A stretch of 64,000 bases of DNA from Adiantum capillus-veneris (taxonomy: Eukaryota; Streptophyta; Polypodiopsida; Polypodiales; Pteridaceae), in the NCBI GenBank assembly GCA_014529385.2, contig CM043963.1, positions 93,525,912-93,589,911 on the forward strand, in the 5' to 3' direction. Below, one piece after another: positions 21,855 to 33,400 of the stretch. The translations under genes and the position numbers were made by a program. The notes under the pieces are model-generated. The model was not told the origin of the DNA. It did not search any database and was given only the letters and a program-made list of their open reading frames with translations. Positions within the stretch are counted from its first letter, which is position 1, and every line of letters begins with the position of its first letter.

Positions 21855-22738
21855 TGCTAGCAGCAAGCTAACTTGGATAAGATTTTTTGGAGCTTTTATT
21901 GTAAAAGCACGTATTATTTTGATAAATTGGGAATTTTTTAACTCCTACTTTTTCAGATAAACAGTGTAATTGATGAGCCAGGGCTACAAGCTTCCAGATT
22001 ATATCAACCTATCTTTAGTTAGAGCTCCCAGATTATTAGTTTTGACCAAAGAAACCTTGGCTAAGGTATAAAAGCCAGTTTTTGGATAATAGAGCACAGC
22101 GTGACCTAACGGTGCTCACTTCTGTCCTTCTTGCACTTCCTACTCCCTCCCTAGTTGTCACATTGCAGTGACGTCTATTTCGTTGCAACCGCAGTAAGAG
22201 CTCTATGCGTTGACATAAACATTTCATGGTAATCCGTAGCTTTTGGCATCATTGACCCATGGCCTAATTTCATCATAAGTAGAAATTTAAGCTGGAAAAT
22301 CATAAAATAAGTATAGGTGGGATATTGGGGCATCATTGCTAAGCATTTAGATGCATTATGGGTCAAAAACGGCTAGGTCAAAAACTCACTGGCTATTGTT
22401 AATATTTGTGATTTTTGCACTTGACCTAAAGTGATATTTGAGACCATAAGCATGTGTGCTTAGATCTTATAAACATATCTTGAGAGTTTCGTAACTTTTG
22501 GATGTCGTTTGATGTTGTAACAATTATGAATTGTTTAACGATTAGCGACTAGCTTTTGGTGATTTTGGTCATTTGAGTGTAGCTTGAGTTAGCTGCGAGT
22601 TGTCTATTGTTGTTTAGATATTGACAACCTCTTGTAGCCTCTATGCGCTAATCGAGTTAGCTTCGTCCCATGGATTGTCAATTATGTTCGTGGTTCTCGT
22701 TATGTCTGCAATAAGATAGGAATGAGATAATAAACCCG
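21855..22738 (+). repeat. Athila-A 5' LTR (about 884 bp)
   Basis: It begins TGCTAGCAGCAAGCTAAC, corresponding to TGTTAGCAGTAAGCTAAC in the other three copies. It contains the TATA box at 22067-22074 and is followed by a tRNA-Asp primer site. Its last bases differ from the TCCCACA end of the B copies. Confidence 0.9.
22067..22074 (+). promoter_or_regulatory. Athila-A LTR TATA box
   Basis: TATAAAAG in the context CTAAGGTATAAAAGCCA. It is conserved at the same place in LTRs at 24380-24387 and 49872-49879. Confidence 0.75.
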
Positions 22739-22739
22739 T

Positions 22740-22760
22740 TGGCACCGCTGTCGATAATCA
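22740..22760 (+). promoter_or_regulatory. Athila-A primer binding site (tRNA-Asp type)
   Basis: TTGGCACCGCTGTCGATAAT follows the LTR. It is a mutated version of the site in Athila-B. Confidence 0.7.
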
Positions 22761-24172
22761 AAGAGACCTAAACTAGGGAAACATGAGCGTCTTGTGTAGT
22801 TGTCCTTTAACTTCCTCTATGATCACCTAGAGTCAAAACTTTCTCTTTAAAACCGCATAGCTTAAGATTGTCGTCTTTTGCTGTGTAGAGGTAGCTTGGA
22901 AGTAATTGTACTTGCTAAGTACCTTTTAGGATTGTAGGATTAGATTAGGATTTTGAGAATGATTGATGGATGAGACAAGTCTTAAGATCAAAGGCTCAAA
23001 AAACCATTAAAACTAAGAAAACGAGTGTTGTGGACACTTTCCGCAACCCCATTGTAGTAGAATCTAGGAGTAGGGTAAGTAGAATCCGAGGTGGGATCTC
23101 AGAACATTGCTCTCTCTAGAAGAATTAATTGTGAGTTGTTTATGTGAAGTTGTAAAATTTCAGGTCTACGGCTTGAAACAGCACCAAAAGACAGTCAACC
23201 ACTAAATCTGACTGGAGATTATGCTTTAAAAGTTGTTTGAACCAGTGGGATTATTTAATTTTTCATGGCATTTTAGGCCAAATTAATTTTTGACTTGACT
23301 CAAAGACTTAAAATAAATCATAAAAAGATTGTTCACTAGAAAAGTTGAAAAAAGTGTTCATTTTGGGCCAAAAGTAAATAATCATGATTATTTACTTTCA
23401 GCTCAAAAGTGACCAAGTTTGATACCAGAGACTATGCATGTGTACAAACATCTTTTGTAAAGGCCCATATAATTTGGATCACCAAACTGGCCAAAACCTT
23501 GATAAAAACTGAAATTTGTACTGATTGTCGAGAACTTAAGTGACTTGGAAAAATCTTGTTCAAACTTAGTGGAACTTGACTCAGAGGATTATATTGAAGT
23601 GTTAAACAAGTGTACATACTTTGTTGACCAAAAACATGTAAAAATTTATCGAAAGTAAATAATCATAATTATTTACTTTTGTTCCATTTCTCAACTTTTT
23701 TGACCAACCAACATACCACTAGTTTTAGCATGTTATATTAAACCCACAAATCAAAGTTGGTAAGATTTGGATCATTGAAGTGAAAATTGTGGCCAAATTT
23801 GTAAAGTCAGTCTGCAGACACAAAACTATTGACCAATTGAACAGGGATTATCCAAACTTGATGAAACTTGGCTAGGGGCTTAAGTTGAGCTGCTTAACTA
23901 TTCTGTGTCAATATTGTGGAAAAAATTTCCACAAAAATACAAGAAGTAAATAATAGCGATTATTTACATCTACTACAAAATTGGATATTTTTGCACATTT
24001 GAGCATACCTCAAGGACAAGCATATCAAGTAGAGTCCAAAAATCAAATTTGATAAAATTTGGATCACAAAAGTGAAACTTAAGCTAGATTCTCAAAAACT
24101 GAGTCGATGGACACGAAATAGTTGATAACATGGACACATTTTGTTCAAACTCAGTGAAACTTGTCCTGGGAT
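22761..24172 (+). repeat. Athila-A leader, left part: ~280-bp diverged repeats with palindromes
   Basis: Near-palindromes of the type AAATAATCATGATTATTT are centred in 23374-23395, 23655-23676 and 23946-23967, 281 and 291 bp apart. Between them the words GATTTGGATCA, CCACAAATCAAA and AAACTTG(G/A)TGAAACTTG recur, so each unit is a diverged copy of one ~280-bp sequence. Interrupted at 24172 by Athila-B. Confidence 0.85.
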
Positions 24173-25080
24173 TGTTAGCAGTAAGCTAACACGGACACCA
24201 TTTTTTGGAGTTCTCTTTGTAAAACATTTATTATTTTGATAAATCGGGAATATTGTAACTCCTATTCTGTAATTAATGAGCCGGGGCTACAAGCTTCCAG
24301 ATTGTATCAGCCAATCATTACCCAGCTTTAGTAGAACTCCATATTATTAGTTTTGACCACCCAAAAACCTTGGCTAAGGTATAAAAGCCAATTTTTGTAA
24401 ATTTTTTTAAAGTTTTTGGATAAGAAATACACAATGTGAGCTAACGGCACTCACTTCTCTCCTTCTCTTACTTCCTACTCCCTCCCCGGTTGTCACATTG
24501 CAATTGCGTTTGTTGCATTGCAATCGCAGGTAAGATCTCTACGCATTGACGTAGAGCAGTTCATAGTTTTCTGTAGCTTTTGGCATCGCCGACCCGCGGC
24601 CTAAATTCATCATAACTAGAAATTTACACTTTTAAATAAAAAACTAAGCATAGGCAGGGTATTGGGGCATCATTGCTAAGCATTTAGATGCATTCTGGGT
24701 CGAAAACGACTAGGTCAAAAATCCACTGTTGTTAATAATCACGATTTTGAAACCTGACCTAAAGTGGGGTTTGAGACCATAAGCATGTGTGCTTAGGTCT
24801 TATAAACATGTCTTAGCAGTTTCATTATGTTTGGATGTCATTCGATGCTGTAATGGATGTGATTTGTTTGCCGATGAGCGATTGGCTTTTGGTGATTTCA
24901 GTCACTTGAGTGTAGCTTGAGTTAGATGTGAGTTGTTAGTTGTTTTTCAAAAGATTGACAACCTCTTGTACCCTCTATGCACTAGTCGAGTCAGCTTCAT
25001 CCCATGGATTGACAAATTAATCGTGATTCTTGCTAATACTGCAATAAGATAGGATGGTGAGGTTAAATATGTGTCCCACA
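24173..25080 (+). repeat. Athila-B 5' LTR (908 bp)
   Basis: Ends TGTTAGCAG and GTGTCCCACA, with the primer site two bases later. It is closely similar to the 3' LTR at 49652-51332 without its solo-LTR insert (912 bp). Confidence 0.93.
24380..24387 (+). promoter_or_regulatory. Athila-B 5' LTR TATA box
   Basis: TATAAAAG after CTTGGCTAAGG, conserved in all complete LTRs of the family. Confidence 0.75.
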
Positions 25081-25082
25081 TT

Positions 25083-25102
25083 TGGCACCGCTGCCAGGGA
25101 TC
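25083..25102 (+). promoter_or_regulatory. Athila-B primer binding site (tRNA-Asp type)
   Basis: TGGCACCGCTGCCAGGGATC closely follows the Athila primer site, which is complementary to tRNA-Asp. This supports placing the family in the Athila branch of Ty3/gypsy. Confidence 0.8.
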
Positions 25103-26990
25103 CAAGAGACCTAAACTAGGGAAAAACTCGAGTGTCTTGTAAAGTTATCCTTTAACTTCCTCTAGGTTCGCCTAGAGTTCAAAACTTTCTTTTAGAGACC
25201 GCATAGCTTAAGATTGTCGTCCTTTGCTGTGTAGAGGTAGCTTGGAAGTAATTGTACTTGCTGAGTGCCTTTAGGATTGTAGAAATAGATTAGGGATTTG
25301 AGAATGATTGGTAGACGAGACAAGTCTTAAGATCAGTGCTCAAAAAAACATAAAACACAAGAAAACGAGTGTTTGTGAACACTTTCCAGAACCCCATTGC
25401 ATGAGAATCTAGGAGTAGGGTAAGTAGGATCCGAGGTGGATTTTTGATCATTGATCTCTCTGATAGAATTAAGTGTGAGTTTTTATTGGAAGTTGTAGAA
25501 TTTCAGGTCTACGGCTAGAAATAGCTCGAAAAGACTCGAAACAACTCTATCCGACTGGAGAGTAAGCTTATGAGTTGTCTGAACCAGTTGGTAAGCTCAA
25601 AGACACTTCAAGGTAAAAATTTCACGAGTTGGCCCAAACTCAGATTATTTACTTTTTCTTGACATTTTAAACCAAATTAAGTTTTGACTTGATTCGTAGG
25701 CTTAAAATAGCTCATATAAAGACTGTTTTTGAAAAAATTGCAAAAAAGTGTTCATTTCAAGCCTGAAGTTAATAATCGTGATTATTAACTTTTTGCTCTA
25801 AATTGACCAAGGTTCATACCATTCACTCATAGCATGTCTACAAACAACTTTTGTAAAGGCCCAAGAGATTTGGATCACTAAACTGGCAAAAAACTGGGTA
25901 AAAACTAAAGTTTGTACTGACTTTTTGAATTTTGAATGTAAATTGAAAAAAAATTGTTCAAACTTGTTGAAATTTATTCATAGGCTTATATTGATGTGAT
26001 AAACATGTGTACATGCTCAGTTGACCAAAAATTTGCGAGTTGTACATAATCGTGATTATTTACATCTGTCCCGTTTTTTCAACTTTTTTGACCAAGTCAA
26101 CATACCACTAGTTTACCATGTTGTAATAAGCCCACAAACCAAATTTGGTAAGATTTGGATCACTGGATTGAAAATTATGACCAAATTTGCAAAGTTAGTT
26201 GACCATTTGACCAAAAATTGTTCAAACTTGATGACACTTGGCTAGTGACCTTAACTTGAGGTGCTTAACAGATCTGTGTCAAAGTTGGGGCAAAAGGTTT
26301 TAAAATTATAGCTGGAGTAAATAATCGTGATTATTTACATCTGCCTTAAAACTTGATGATTTTGCAAATTTGAGTATACCACAAGGTCAAGCATATCAAG
26401 TAGACCTCAAAAATTAATTTTGGTGAAATCTGAATCCCAAAAGCGAGACTTAAGCCAGATTCTCAAAATCAGAGTATGCAGACAAAAAACTGATGATAAA
26501 CTTGATAGATTTTGTCCAAACTTGTTGAAACTTGTCCAGGGACTTTAACAAGTTGTATACTTGCCAAACCAATCAAAAAAGTGCAAGAAACTGACAAAAG
26601 TGAATAATCACGATTATTTACTTCTGCTATCCAGAGACATCCGTTTTAACTTTTGAACTTATACAGTGCTAGACCAACATAATATAAAGCCACATGGCAA
26701 TTTTGGGTTCAATCGGATCAAAATTGGTACATGTACACTTAGTTTCCAGGTTGCAGATCAAACCTTTGATTTTTTGCTAAGTCAAATTTGAAAGTCAAAT
26801 TTTGACTCCCATAGCCTTATTTGAAGTGATACACAGAGACCAATGATGAGAGTAGCAAAAACTCTACTGTCCTTATAGAAGAATAGCTAACTTGATCAAA
26901 TTTGTACAAGAATCAGGTTGCAGACGAGGAATCAGTGGCTTGACGAAAAATTGCAATCGAATCAAGTGGAAATTGACGGCAAGTCAATCC
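25103..26990 (+). repeat. Athila-B leader: array of ~280-bp diverged repeats, each with a palindrome
   Basis: Palindromic cores lie at 25768-25789, 26042-26063, 26317-26338 and 26600-26621, with spacings of 274, 275 and 283 bp. The consensus core is AAATAATCGTGATTATTT with a variable central two to four bases. The sequence between cores repeats recognisable words (TTTGGATCAC, CAAACTTGATGA, CATACCAC). No ORF runs through the array. Confidence 0.88.
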
Positions 26991-26994
26991 AAAG

Positions 26995-27000
26995 GTGAGT
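26995..27000 (+). promoter_or_regulatory. Putative 5' splice site ahead of Athila-B gag
   Basis: AAAG then GTGAGT matches the plant donor consensus and lies 28 bp before the gag ATG. Athila-A keeps the site as GATG then GTAAGT at 51740-51745, changed at a position that still fits the consensus. Confidence 0.5.
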
Positions 27001-27021
27001 ACTCTATCCAAGGCTTCATAA

Positions 27022-28596
27022 GTGTATATGAACCTTAGATCTGGTCGTGTACTAGAAAATCAAGACATACTTGGAGAGACCTCCAGTAGAGTATCCACCG
27101 AAGAAAAGGTGAATCAAGGCAATTCCTTGCACACAATTCCTGAAGAAGTCTCAGACACTTTTTCACATTCAACATCCGACATATCCGACATGTCTTCTTA
27201 CTCGACTCACTCAGAAACAGGAACAACAATGCACTATAAGCATATACTATCCTTTTACAAGACTAACCATCATGGAGCTCAGGTTTACTTGGACCCTAAC
27301 GAGGAGTATGCTATTCGCATTGATGACCATGGGATTGAGTTCGAAGAAGAGATTAGGGCAAACAAACAAGAAAAATTGTACATGGATCGAAAGGAACTCA
27401 GTATTTACAAGTCAAAAACCCTGACGTGATAGACAAATGGGGGCTAGAAGTAAACACCATAATCCCAGATATGTCAGGAAAAGCAGGACCACCAACTTTA
27501 GAATTCGAGGGATACGATCAAGTAGATTTGAAGCCTTTGAAACGGCTTAGTATGGATAGTCCTAGGATCGGACTCTATTGTTGGGAAGATAGAAATATAA
27601 AAGATCTTTTGTGGACTTCTCATGCCAAACCAAGACAACTAATGGCCATGAAGATCATCTATATCTTCAAAATCAAAGATAAGGGGTAAGCATACCTACC
27701 AGCCTACATGTTTAGGGATTGCTATAACAATAACTTTGTTATGATGACTCCTGAGGAGGTAGAACAAACCAAATACCAAGGGTATTCCATACGGGATTGG
27801 ATGTTGGGACAAGGACCAAAAAAAATTCCAAGAGATGAACACCGTGAAAGATCATCTGAGAGTAATGTAACGAAACCAGAAACCACCTTATCACGTAGAA
27901 AACCGGGTGACACTAAGGCCACTCCAGGGCTACATGAGTCACTATTTCCAACAGACTGGTTTTAAGGACTCGGAACAGGACCAACTGCCAGGAGACCAGG
28001 AGTTGAACCAAACAGACACGTCAGACCAGCTGATTTTCAGAAATGGGTCAAAAAATACAGTGGATCAGGGGATCCATACGACCACTTAGCAAGCTTTAAG
28101 CAAGTGCTAAGAGCAGAATGTATATTCAATTTCCATACCCAATTTGAGGGGTTTGGAATGACATTAGAAGGAAAAGCATTGGCATGGCTCCAAAACATTC
28201 CACCAAGGTCAATCATAGACTTGAACACATTAGCTCAAGGAATCGTAGCGGCTTGTTTCAAAACGGGGATCAAACGCAATACTCTAGCTCAAATCTACAG
28301 CTTTAAACAGAAACATGGTGAGACTGTTAGGGATTGTGCAACTCGCATAAAACAATACATTTCCAGATGCCCAGGACTAGAGATACTTGCAGAAGAACGA
28401 TATGTATCTTTGTTTCTAGAGGGACTGCTAAATAAAGAACTTCATGCAATACATTATAGTAAAAAGCATACAACCCTAGAAGAGTGTGTGTCAGATGCTA
28501 TTGACTTGGGAGACAATTGTGATATTTTAAACAAAGAATATGTCCCTAAGGATAATTAAAGTGAGAAAACAGCATCCACTAAACTAGCACAAGTGC
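27022..28596 (+). pseudogene. Athila-B gag, first part
   Basis: The start MYMNLRSGRVLEN is in the Athila-like NLRSGR context. An acidic region (LDPNEEYAIRIDD) and a central block (EFEGYDQVDLKPLK, CWEDRNIKDLLW) follow. The conserved retrotransposon Gag core is at 28020-28559: KYSGSGDPYDHLASFKQVLR, FHTQFEGFGMTLEGKALAWL, IYSFKQKHGETVRDCATRI, FLEGLLNKELHAIHY. Gag would build the particle. Frame changes occur near 27425, 27690 and 27965. The Tat element cuts the gene at 28596 and it resumes at 37859. Confidence 0.88.
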
Positions 28597-28806
28597 TGAC
28601 GGGAGCAAAGCGAACCCCGAACCCCGACGGCCTCTAAAACACCGGGGACCGAATGGTGCGCCTCGAGCCTGTCATGGTAAAGCAAACAGGGGGCACCACC
28701 TAGCTTCAACGGCTAGGACGCAAACAACACACCACCATAACAAAGTTTTCATCCAAGAGAGATGGATGCTTGGGAGTAATGATGAAGAGGAAAGGGAATG
28801 AGATCA

Positions 28807-28851
<45 letters not shown>

Positions 28852-30166
28852 GGGAGGGGGTGTAGCGGCTTAGTACTTAGGCACCACAAAAGGATGGAGA
28901 ATCCGCACACCCTTCACACATACACAAGCTCACTCCAAACACAAGACTAGGTGGCGATTCCGCACACCTCACATGGGCAAAACATTGCAAGAAAACATAC
29001 TCACAAAACGTCAAGCTTTATTTAGAGAATAAGGCGATGAAATGGGGAGCATAGGGTAGGGGAATGAGAAGGGAGAGCGTGGTAGAGCACATGGCGGATA
29101 GGTGGGAGTTGATGGCGAAGACTCGCACGAGGGTTATGGCCATCATCCTTCATTTAGTTGCCCTTCATCTTCCATAGCCAAGGGTGTAGAGGTCATGCTC
29201 AAGACAAGCATGGTGATTGCGGTGATGGTGATGGTGTGGGGGTGTGTGTTTGTGTGGGGGTGTGTGTTTGTGCACTAGGCACACACAGTGCATAGTGTGT
29301 TCTTTGGTGATGTTGTGTGTGTTTAGTGTGATGGTGAAACCTCTTTATATAGGGTAGGAGGGGGGAGAAATTCTAGAATTTAGAAATGAAGAAATCATTA
29401 TCTACACAGGCCATGTGACTGTGGGCCCCACTTGTCTCGCAGTGTGTATATGTGCCAGAACAGTAGTCTCATGAGAGAGACTAAGAGAGAGAGATGGGTG
29501 AATGGAAAAAAGAGAGGTGACATGGAGAATAAAGTAACTACAAGAGGGGAGAGAGGGGAGTGTGTTCAGAGGTGAATCTGTGTGCAGATGTGTGTGAACA
29601 CAAGAAAATCAGGTAACCACTGGGTGGGGATGGGTCTGTGGGCACCTTTTTCAGTGAAACTGAGTGTGTGTGAGTGTGGGGGAGGCCATCTGGCTACAAG
29701 ACAAGAGAGATTTTGAATTTTAGAGAGAGAGGGGGGTATTTGGATCATGGGAGAGTGTAGGAGAGAGAAAAGGGGGGGGTGGGGTATACTGTTTTGGAAG
29801 ATAGGAGAGGTGGCATGTGAGTTAGGGTGCATTATTGGTAAGGACAGGGGGTGGTGTAGCTTCAAGGGAGAGAGAAAGGAGAAAGGAGAAGGGGAAGAGA
29901 GAGGGGGTTGACCTTTTGAGTGGAGGAGAGGAAAAGGGACACCCGGCGGGGCAACACTGAAGAAAAAGGAGGCAAGGTGGGGATGGGCTACCCCGCAGGC
30001 ATGAGGTGGCCTATTTTACCTTTCTTATATATTTACATAATCATACTTTATTTTTTTCTTACTTTTTCCAATGCCTTTTATCACTCCCTCCATAAGAGGG
30101 GGTTTTCATGGGGCGGGGACGAGAGAAGAGGGGTATGGGAGCTTGGCTTGTGAAAAGCCCCCATCA
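28597..30166 (-). repeat. Tat element 3' LTR
   Basis: Starts TGACGGGAGCAAAGCG and ends CCCCCATCA on the + strand. It includes a (GA)n run at 28810-28850 and G-rich stretches. It differs from the other LTR by a few substitutions and short repeat-length changes (for example near 29235). Confidence 0.95.
28810..28850. repeat. (GA)n microsatellite in Tat 3' LTR
   Basis: A GA run of about 40 bases, paired with the run at 36519-36556 in the other LTR. Confidence 0.95.
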
Positions 30167-30182
30167 TTAGCCCTCCCCTTTT
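30167..30182 (-). promoter_or_regulatory. Tat element polypurine tract
   Basis: On the minus strand AAAAGGGGAGGGCTAA directly precedes the 3' LTR start TGATGGGGGC. Confidence 0.85.
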
Positions 30183-30194
30183 GGCTATAGGCAT

Positions 30195-30488
30195 TCATGT
30201 CTCTAGCTCATCTGTTTGATCATTATCGTCGGAGGTGGCGGCTGATGGTGTGTCCTCATCTGGAATGTCAATTGGTGGAGCCTGGTCAAATCGAAGAAAA
30301 TAAGGTTTAAGTCGCCAACCATTTACCCTGGTTTTATGAAGTTTTCCATCAGCCTCCATAAGCTGGTAGCTTCCATTGGCATACTTTTTCCTGATGATGA
30401 AAGGGCCTTCCCATCGGAGCAGGAGTTTCTTATCCTTGCGCATGTCGAAGCGATTGTCATAGCGGAGCACCAACATTCCTTTCTTCAA
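30195..30488 (-). CDS. Tat integrase C-terminal segment, after an in-frame stop
   Basis: This segment is in the same frame as pol and follows a single TAA. It reads KKGMLVLRYDNRF, LLLRWEGPFIIRKKYANGSY and KTRVNGWRLKPYF. This is the small beta-barrel that normally closes Ty3/gypsy integrases (GPFxI pattern), followed by an acidic tail. There is no natural ATG at its start (the first codon is TTG). It is therefore either the mutated end of pol or is reached by read-through. Confidence 0.8.
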   Translation of the reverse strand: MKKGMLVLRYDNRFDMRKDKKLLLRWEGPFIIRKKYANGSYQLMEADGKLHKTRVNGWRLKPYFLRFDQAPPIDIPDEDTPSAATSDDNDQTDELET

Positions 30489-33400
30489 TTATTTTTTCCG
30501 GAGATGCTCGTCAAAGCTAAGCTGTCTATGCTCTGCTTGTGCTGCATAATAATTTATTGCTTCTTCTCTGTCCAGCTGCAGTCTTTCCAAGTTGATGATG
30601 TGATCTCTCAAATGCATGTTGGGCTGTTGAAGATGGCTTGCCATTACTCTGAGACTTTGTAGTTGCACTTCAATGGGCAAGATTGCTTCCTTACCAAATA
30701 CTAGATGATACGGTGTGAATCCCAAGGATGTACAAAATGAAGTTCTGTAGGCCCATAAAGCTGGTAGTAGATAATTATCCCAGTCTCCAGGATGATTGTT
30801 TACCTGCTTGGTAATAATTTTAGAAACCATTCCATTTACCTTTTCAACTAGGCCATTACATTCAGGGTAATATGGTGAAGAGTGCCTCCTTGTAATGCCC
30901 AGTTTCTGCATTAATTCTCCTACCAAGTCTGCTCTGAAACCTGGCCCTCTATCAGAGATGATCTCTAAAGGTGTGCCAAACCTACAGCATATGTGCTCAT
31001 AGATAAATTTAGCTACCTCTACCGCTGTGATTCTAGTGGTGGCTGTAGCCTCTGCCCATCTAGTCATGTAGTCGAACCCCATGATAATGTAGAATTTTCC
31101 TGAGTTGGCCCTAGGTAATGGCCCGATGGCATCGATACCCCATTTTTCAAATGGGCCATATGAGAGAATAGGTGTCTGCGGTTCAGGCATAAGTGACCTA
31201 GTGCCGGCCTTTTGACACAACTTACACGTTTTGCACCAATGGTGTACATCACGGTTGAGGCTAGGCCATATGAAGCCTGCCTGCAAGATTTTCCTACTTG
31301 TTATGTCTAGGGCAAAGTGACCACCACAAACCCCGTCGTGACAGCTAGCAATTACTCCCGTGATTTCATGAGAGAGAGGGACCTTCCTGAGTATTTGGTC
31401 CTTACCCTTACAGTACAAACCATCATTGATGAGTCGATACCTTGTGGCCTTCTGCGTCAGCCATTGCTTCTGTCCCTTTGTTAAATCTGATGGGCATTCC
31501 CCTGTTTCCAAAAAATGCATGATTTCAGGCAAGGCATCACTACTTTGAAATAGAGGGAGCTTTAGTTTTATTTCTCCAACCACCATGTCCTGTAGTCTTT
31601 CACTTGCTAGGGCATCTGCTTCTTGGTTTTGAGCCCTTGGGATATGGTGTATTTGAACTTCTTCAAACTTACCCAACAAGGTTTTTACACCACTTAAGTG
31701 AGTCCTTAAACTAGGATTCTTGCATGTCCATGCTCCATTTACTTGCCTTACCAGAAGTAGAGCATCCCCAAATACATTAAGGCGTTGTACACCTTGTGAG
31801 ACGCACCATTGTAGACCCTTGGTTAGTGCTGCATACTCAGCTTCATTGTTAGAATGTGAATCTAACAATTGGCCCAACGAAAATACCTTTGTCCCTTTGT
31901 CATCAAAGACCACTATGCCTGTAGCTGCTTTGTCGGACGCTCGCTTGTAGGCTCCATCAAAGTAGAGAGAGTATGCTCCTTCTACCATCGGTGGTACTGG
32001 AGGTAATCGGACTTCTCCTCCCTTAGCTTGCTTCTCCTTCCCTTCAAAGACTTGGTAGGTCATGAGTCCCCCCAAACTTGCCCTTGTCGTGCTTTCTACC
32101 TGTGCCGTGTAGTCAAACTCTTGCAGACGAACTAGCCATTTAGTAATTCTAGGAGACACATCCATGTGTTGTACAACATAGGGAAATATTTCATCCGTGG
32201 TTAGAATCACAAATTGCTTAGGCAGCAAATATGACCTAAACTTTGTAGTTGCAAATCTAAGAGCTAGGACTAAGTGTTCCACATGGGTGAAACCTTTCTC
32301 TCCTGCTGTCATCATTCGACTAGAGAAGTAGATTGGCCTCATGAAAGATGTCGTCGTATCCTTTTGGAGTAGCACAACCCCCAATGAGTCATCACCAACA
32401 CTTGAGGTGACATAGAATTTTTCATCCCACTTAGGTGGTGAGATAGTTGGCAGAGTGGCTAAGACCTCCTTTACCTTGTTGTAGTGATGTTCGCTTTCTT
32501 CGTCCCAAGTGAAAGTTGATCTTTGAGTGAGTTGTTGCAGTGGTAGAACAAGTTGTGATAGTAGATGTATGAATCTGGTTAAATACCTCACCTTATGTAG
32601 AAAAGAGACCAGTTGACGTGCGGTCGTTGGTGAAGGTAGGGCTATGAGTGCGGACACCTTACTTGGGTCGGCGTTGATACCTCTTGCTGAAATTTCATGG
32701 CCTAGTAGAATGACTTTACTCTCCCCAATGTGACATTCATCCACATTTAATTTCCCACCTAGGCTCTGCAACGTGGCCAAACCTTCAGTTACCTTTTCTA
32801 AATGTGAAATACGGGAGCTATATATACAAAAATCATCAATGAACACTCTTATGGATGTTCCAAAGAACGGTTGAAAAACATATGTGACATATCTTTGGAA
32901 TGTGGCAGGTGCATTTGTGAGACCAAATGGCATAACCCTGTATGCAAAACAACCCCATGGCGTGATAAAAGTGGTTTTTAGCTGATCTCCCAAGGCTATG
33001 CGTATTTGAAAGTATCCTGAATAACCATCACAGACGGTATAGCATTCAAAACCCGCTACTTCATTCAGAATTTCATCCAAGAAAGGGAGAGGAAAGTGGT
33101 CTCTCTTTGTAGCTGCATTTAGTGGTTTGTAGTCAACACAGACCCTCCACTTACCATTCTTTTTAGGCGTCACCACTACGGGTGACACCCATTCTGAGTT
33201 TTCTACAGGATAGATGAATCCCGCCTCCAGCAGTTTCCTTACCTCGGCCAAGAGTGCCTTTTCTTGTATGACCCCCAGTCGTCGTAGCTTTTGCACAACT
33301 GGTTTTACCCCTTCCTTCAGCTTAATATGATGTTCCACCACTGTAATTCTTGTGATTCTTTCATAGTTGTCAATGAACAGGTTAGGAAATCCCATCAACA

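Noticed and set aside
23374-26621. Regularly spaced palindromes as a CRISPR-like array
   Set aside because: Plant nuclear context, ~280-bp period, diverged rather than unique spacers, and no cas genes. They are retrotransposon leader repeats.
28591-28600. 5-bp target duplication AGTGC for the Tat element
   Set aside because: Both LTRs end in CATCA, so the A belongs to the LTR and only GTGC (4 bp) is duplicated.
29566-30153. ORFs inside the Tat LTRs (also 37255-37841)
   Set aside because: Low-complexity G-rich LTR sequence. The same ORFs occur in both LTRs only because the LTRs are copies.
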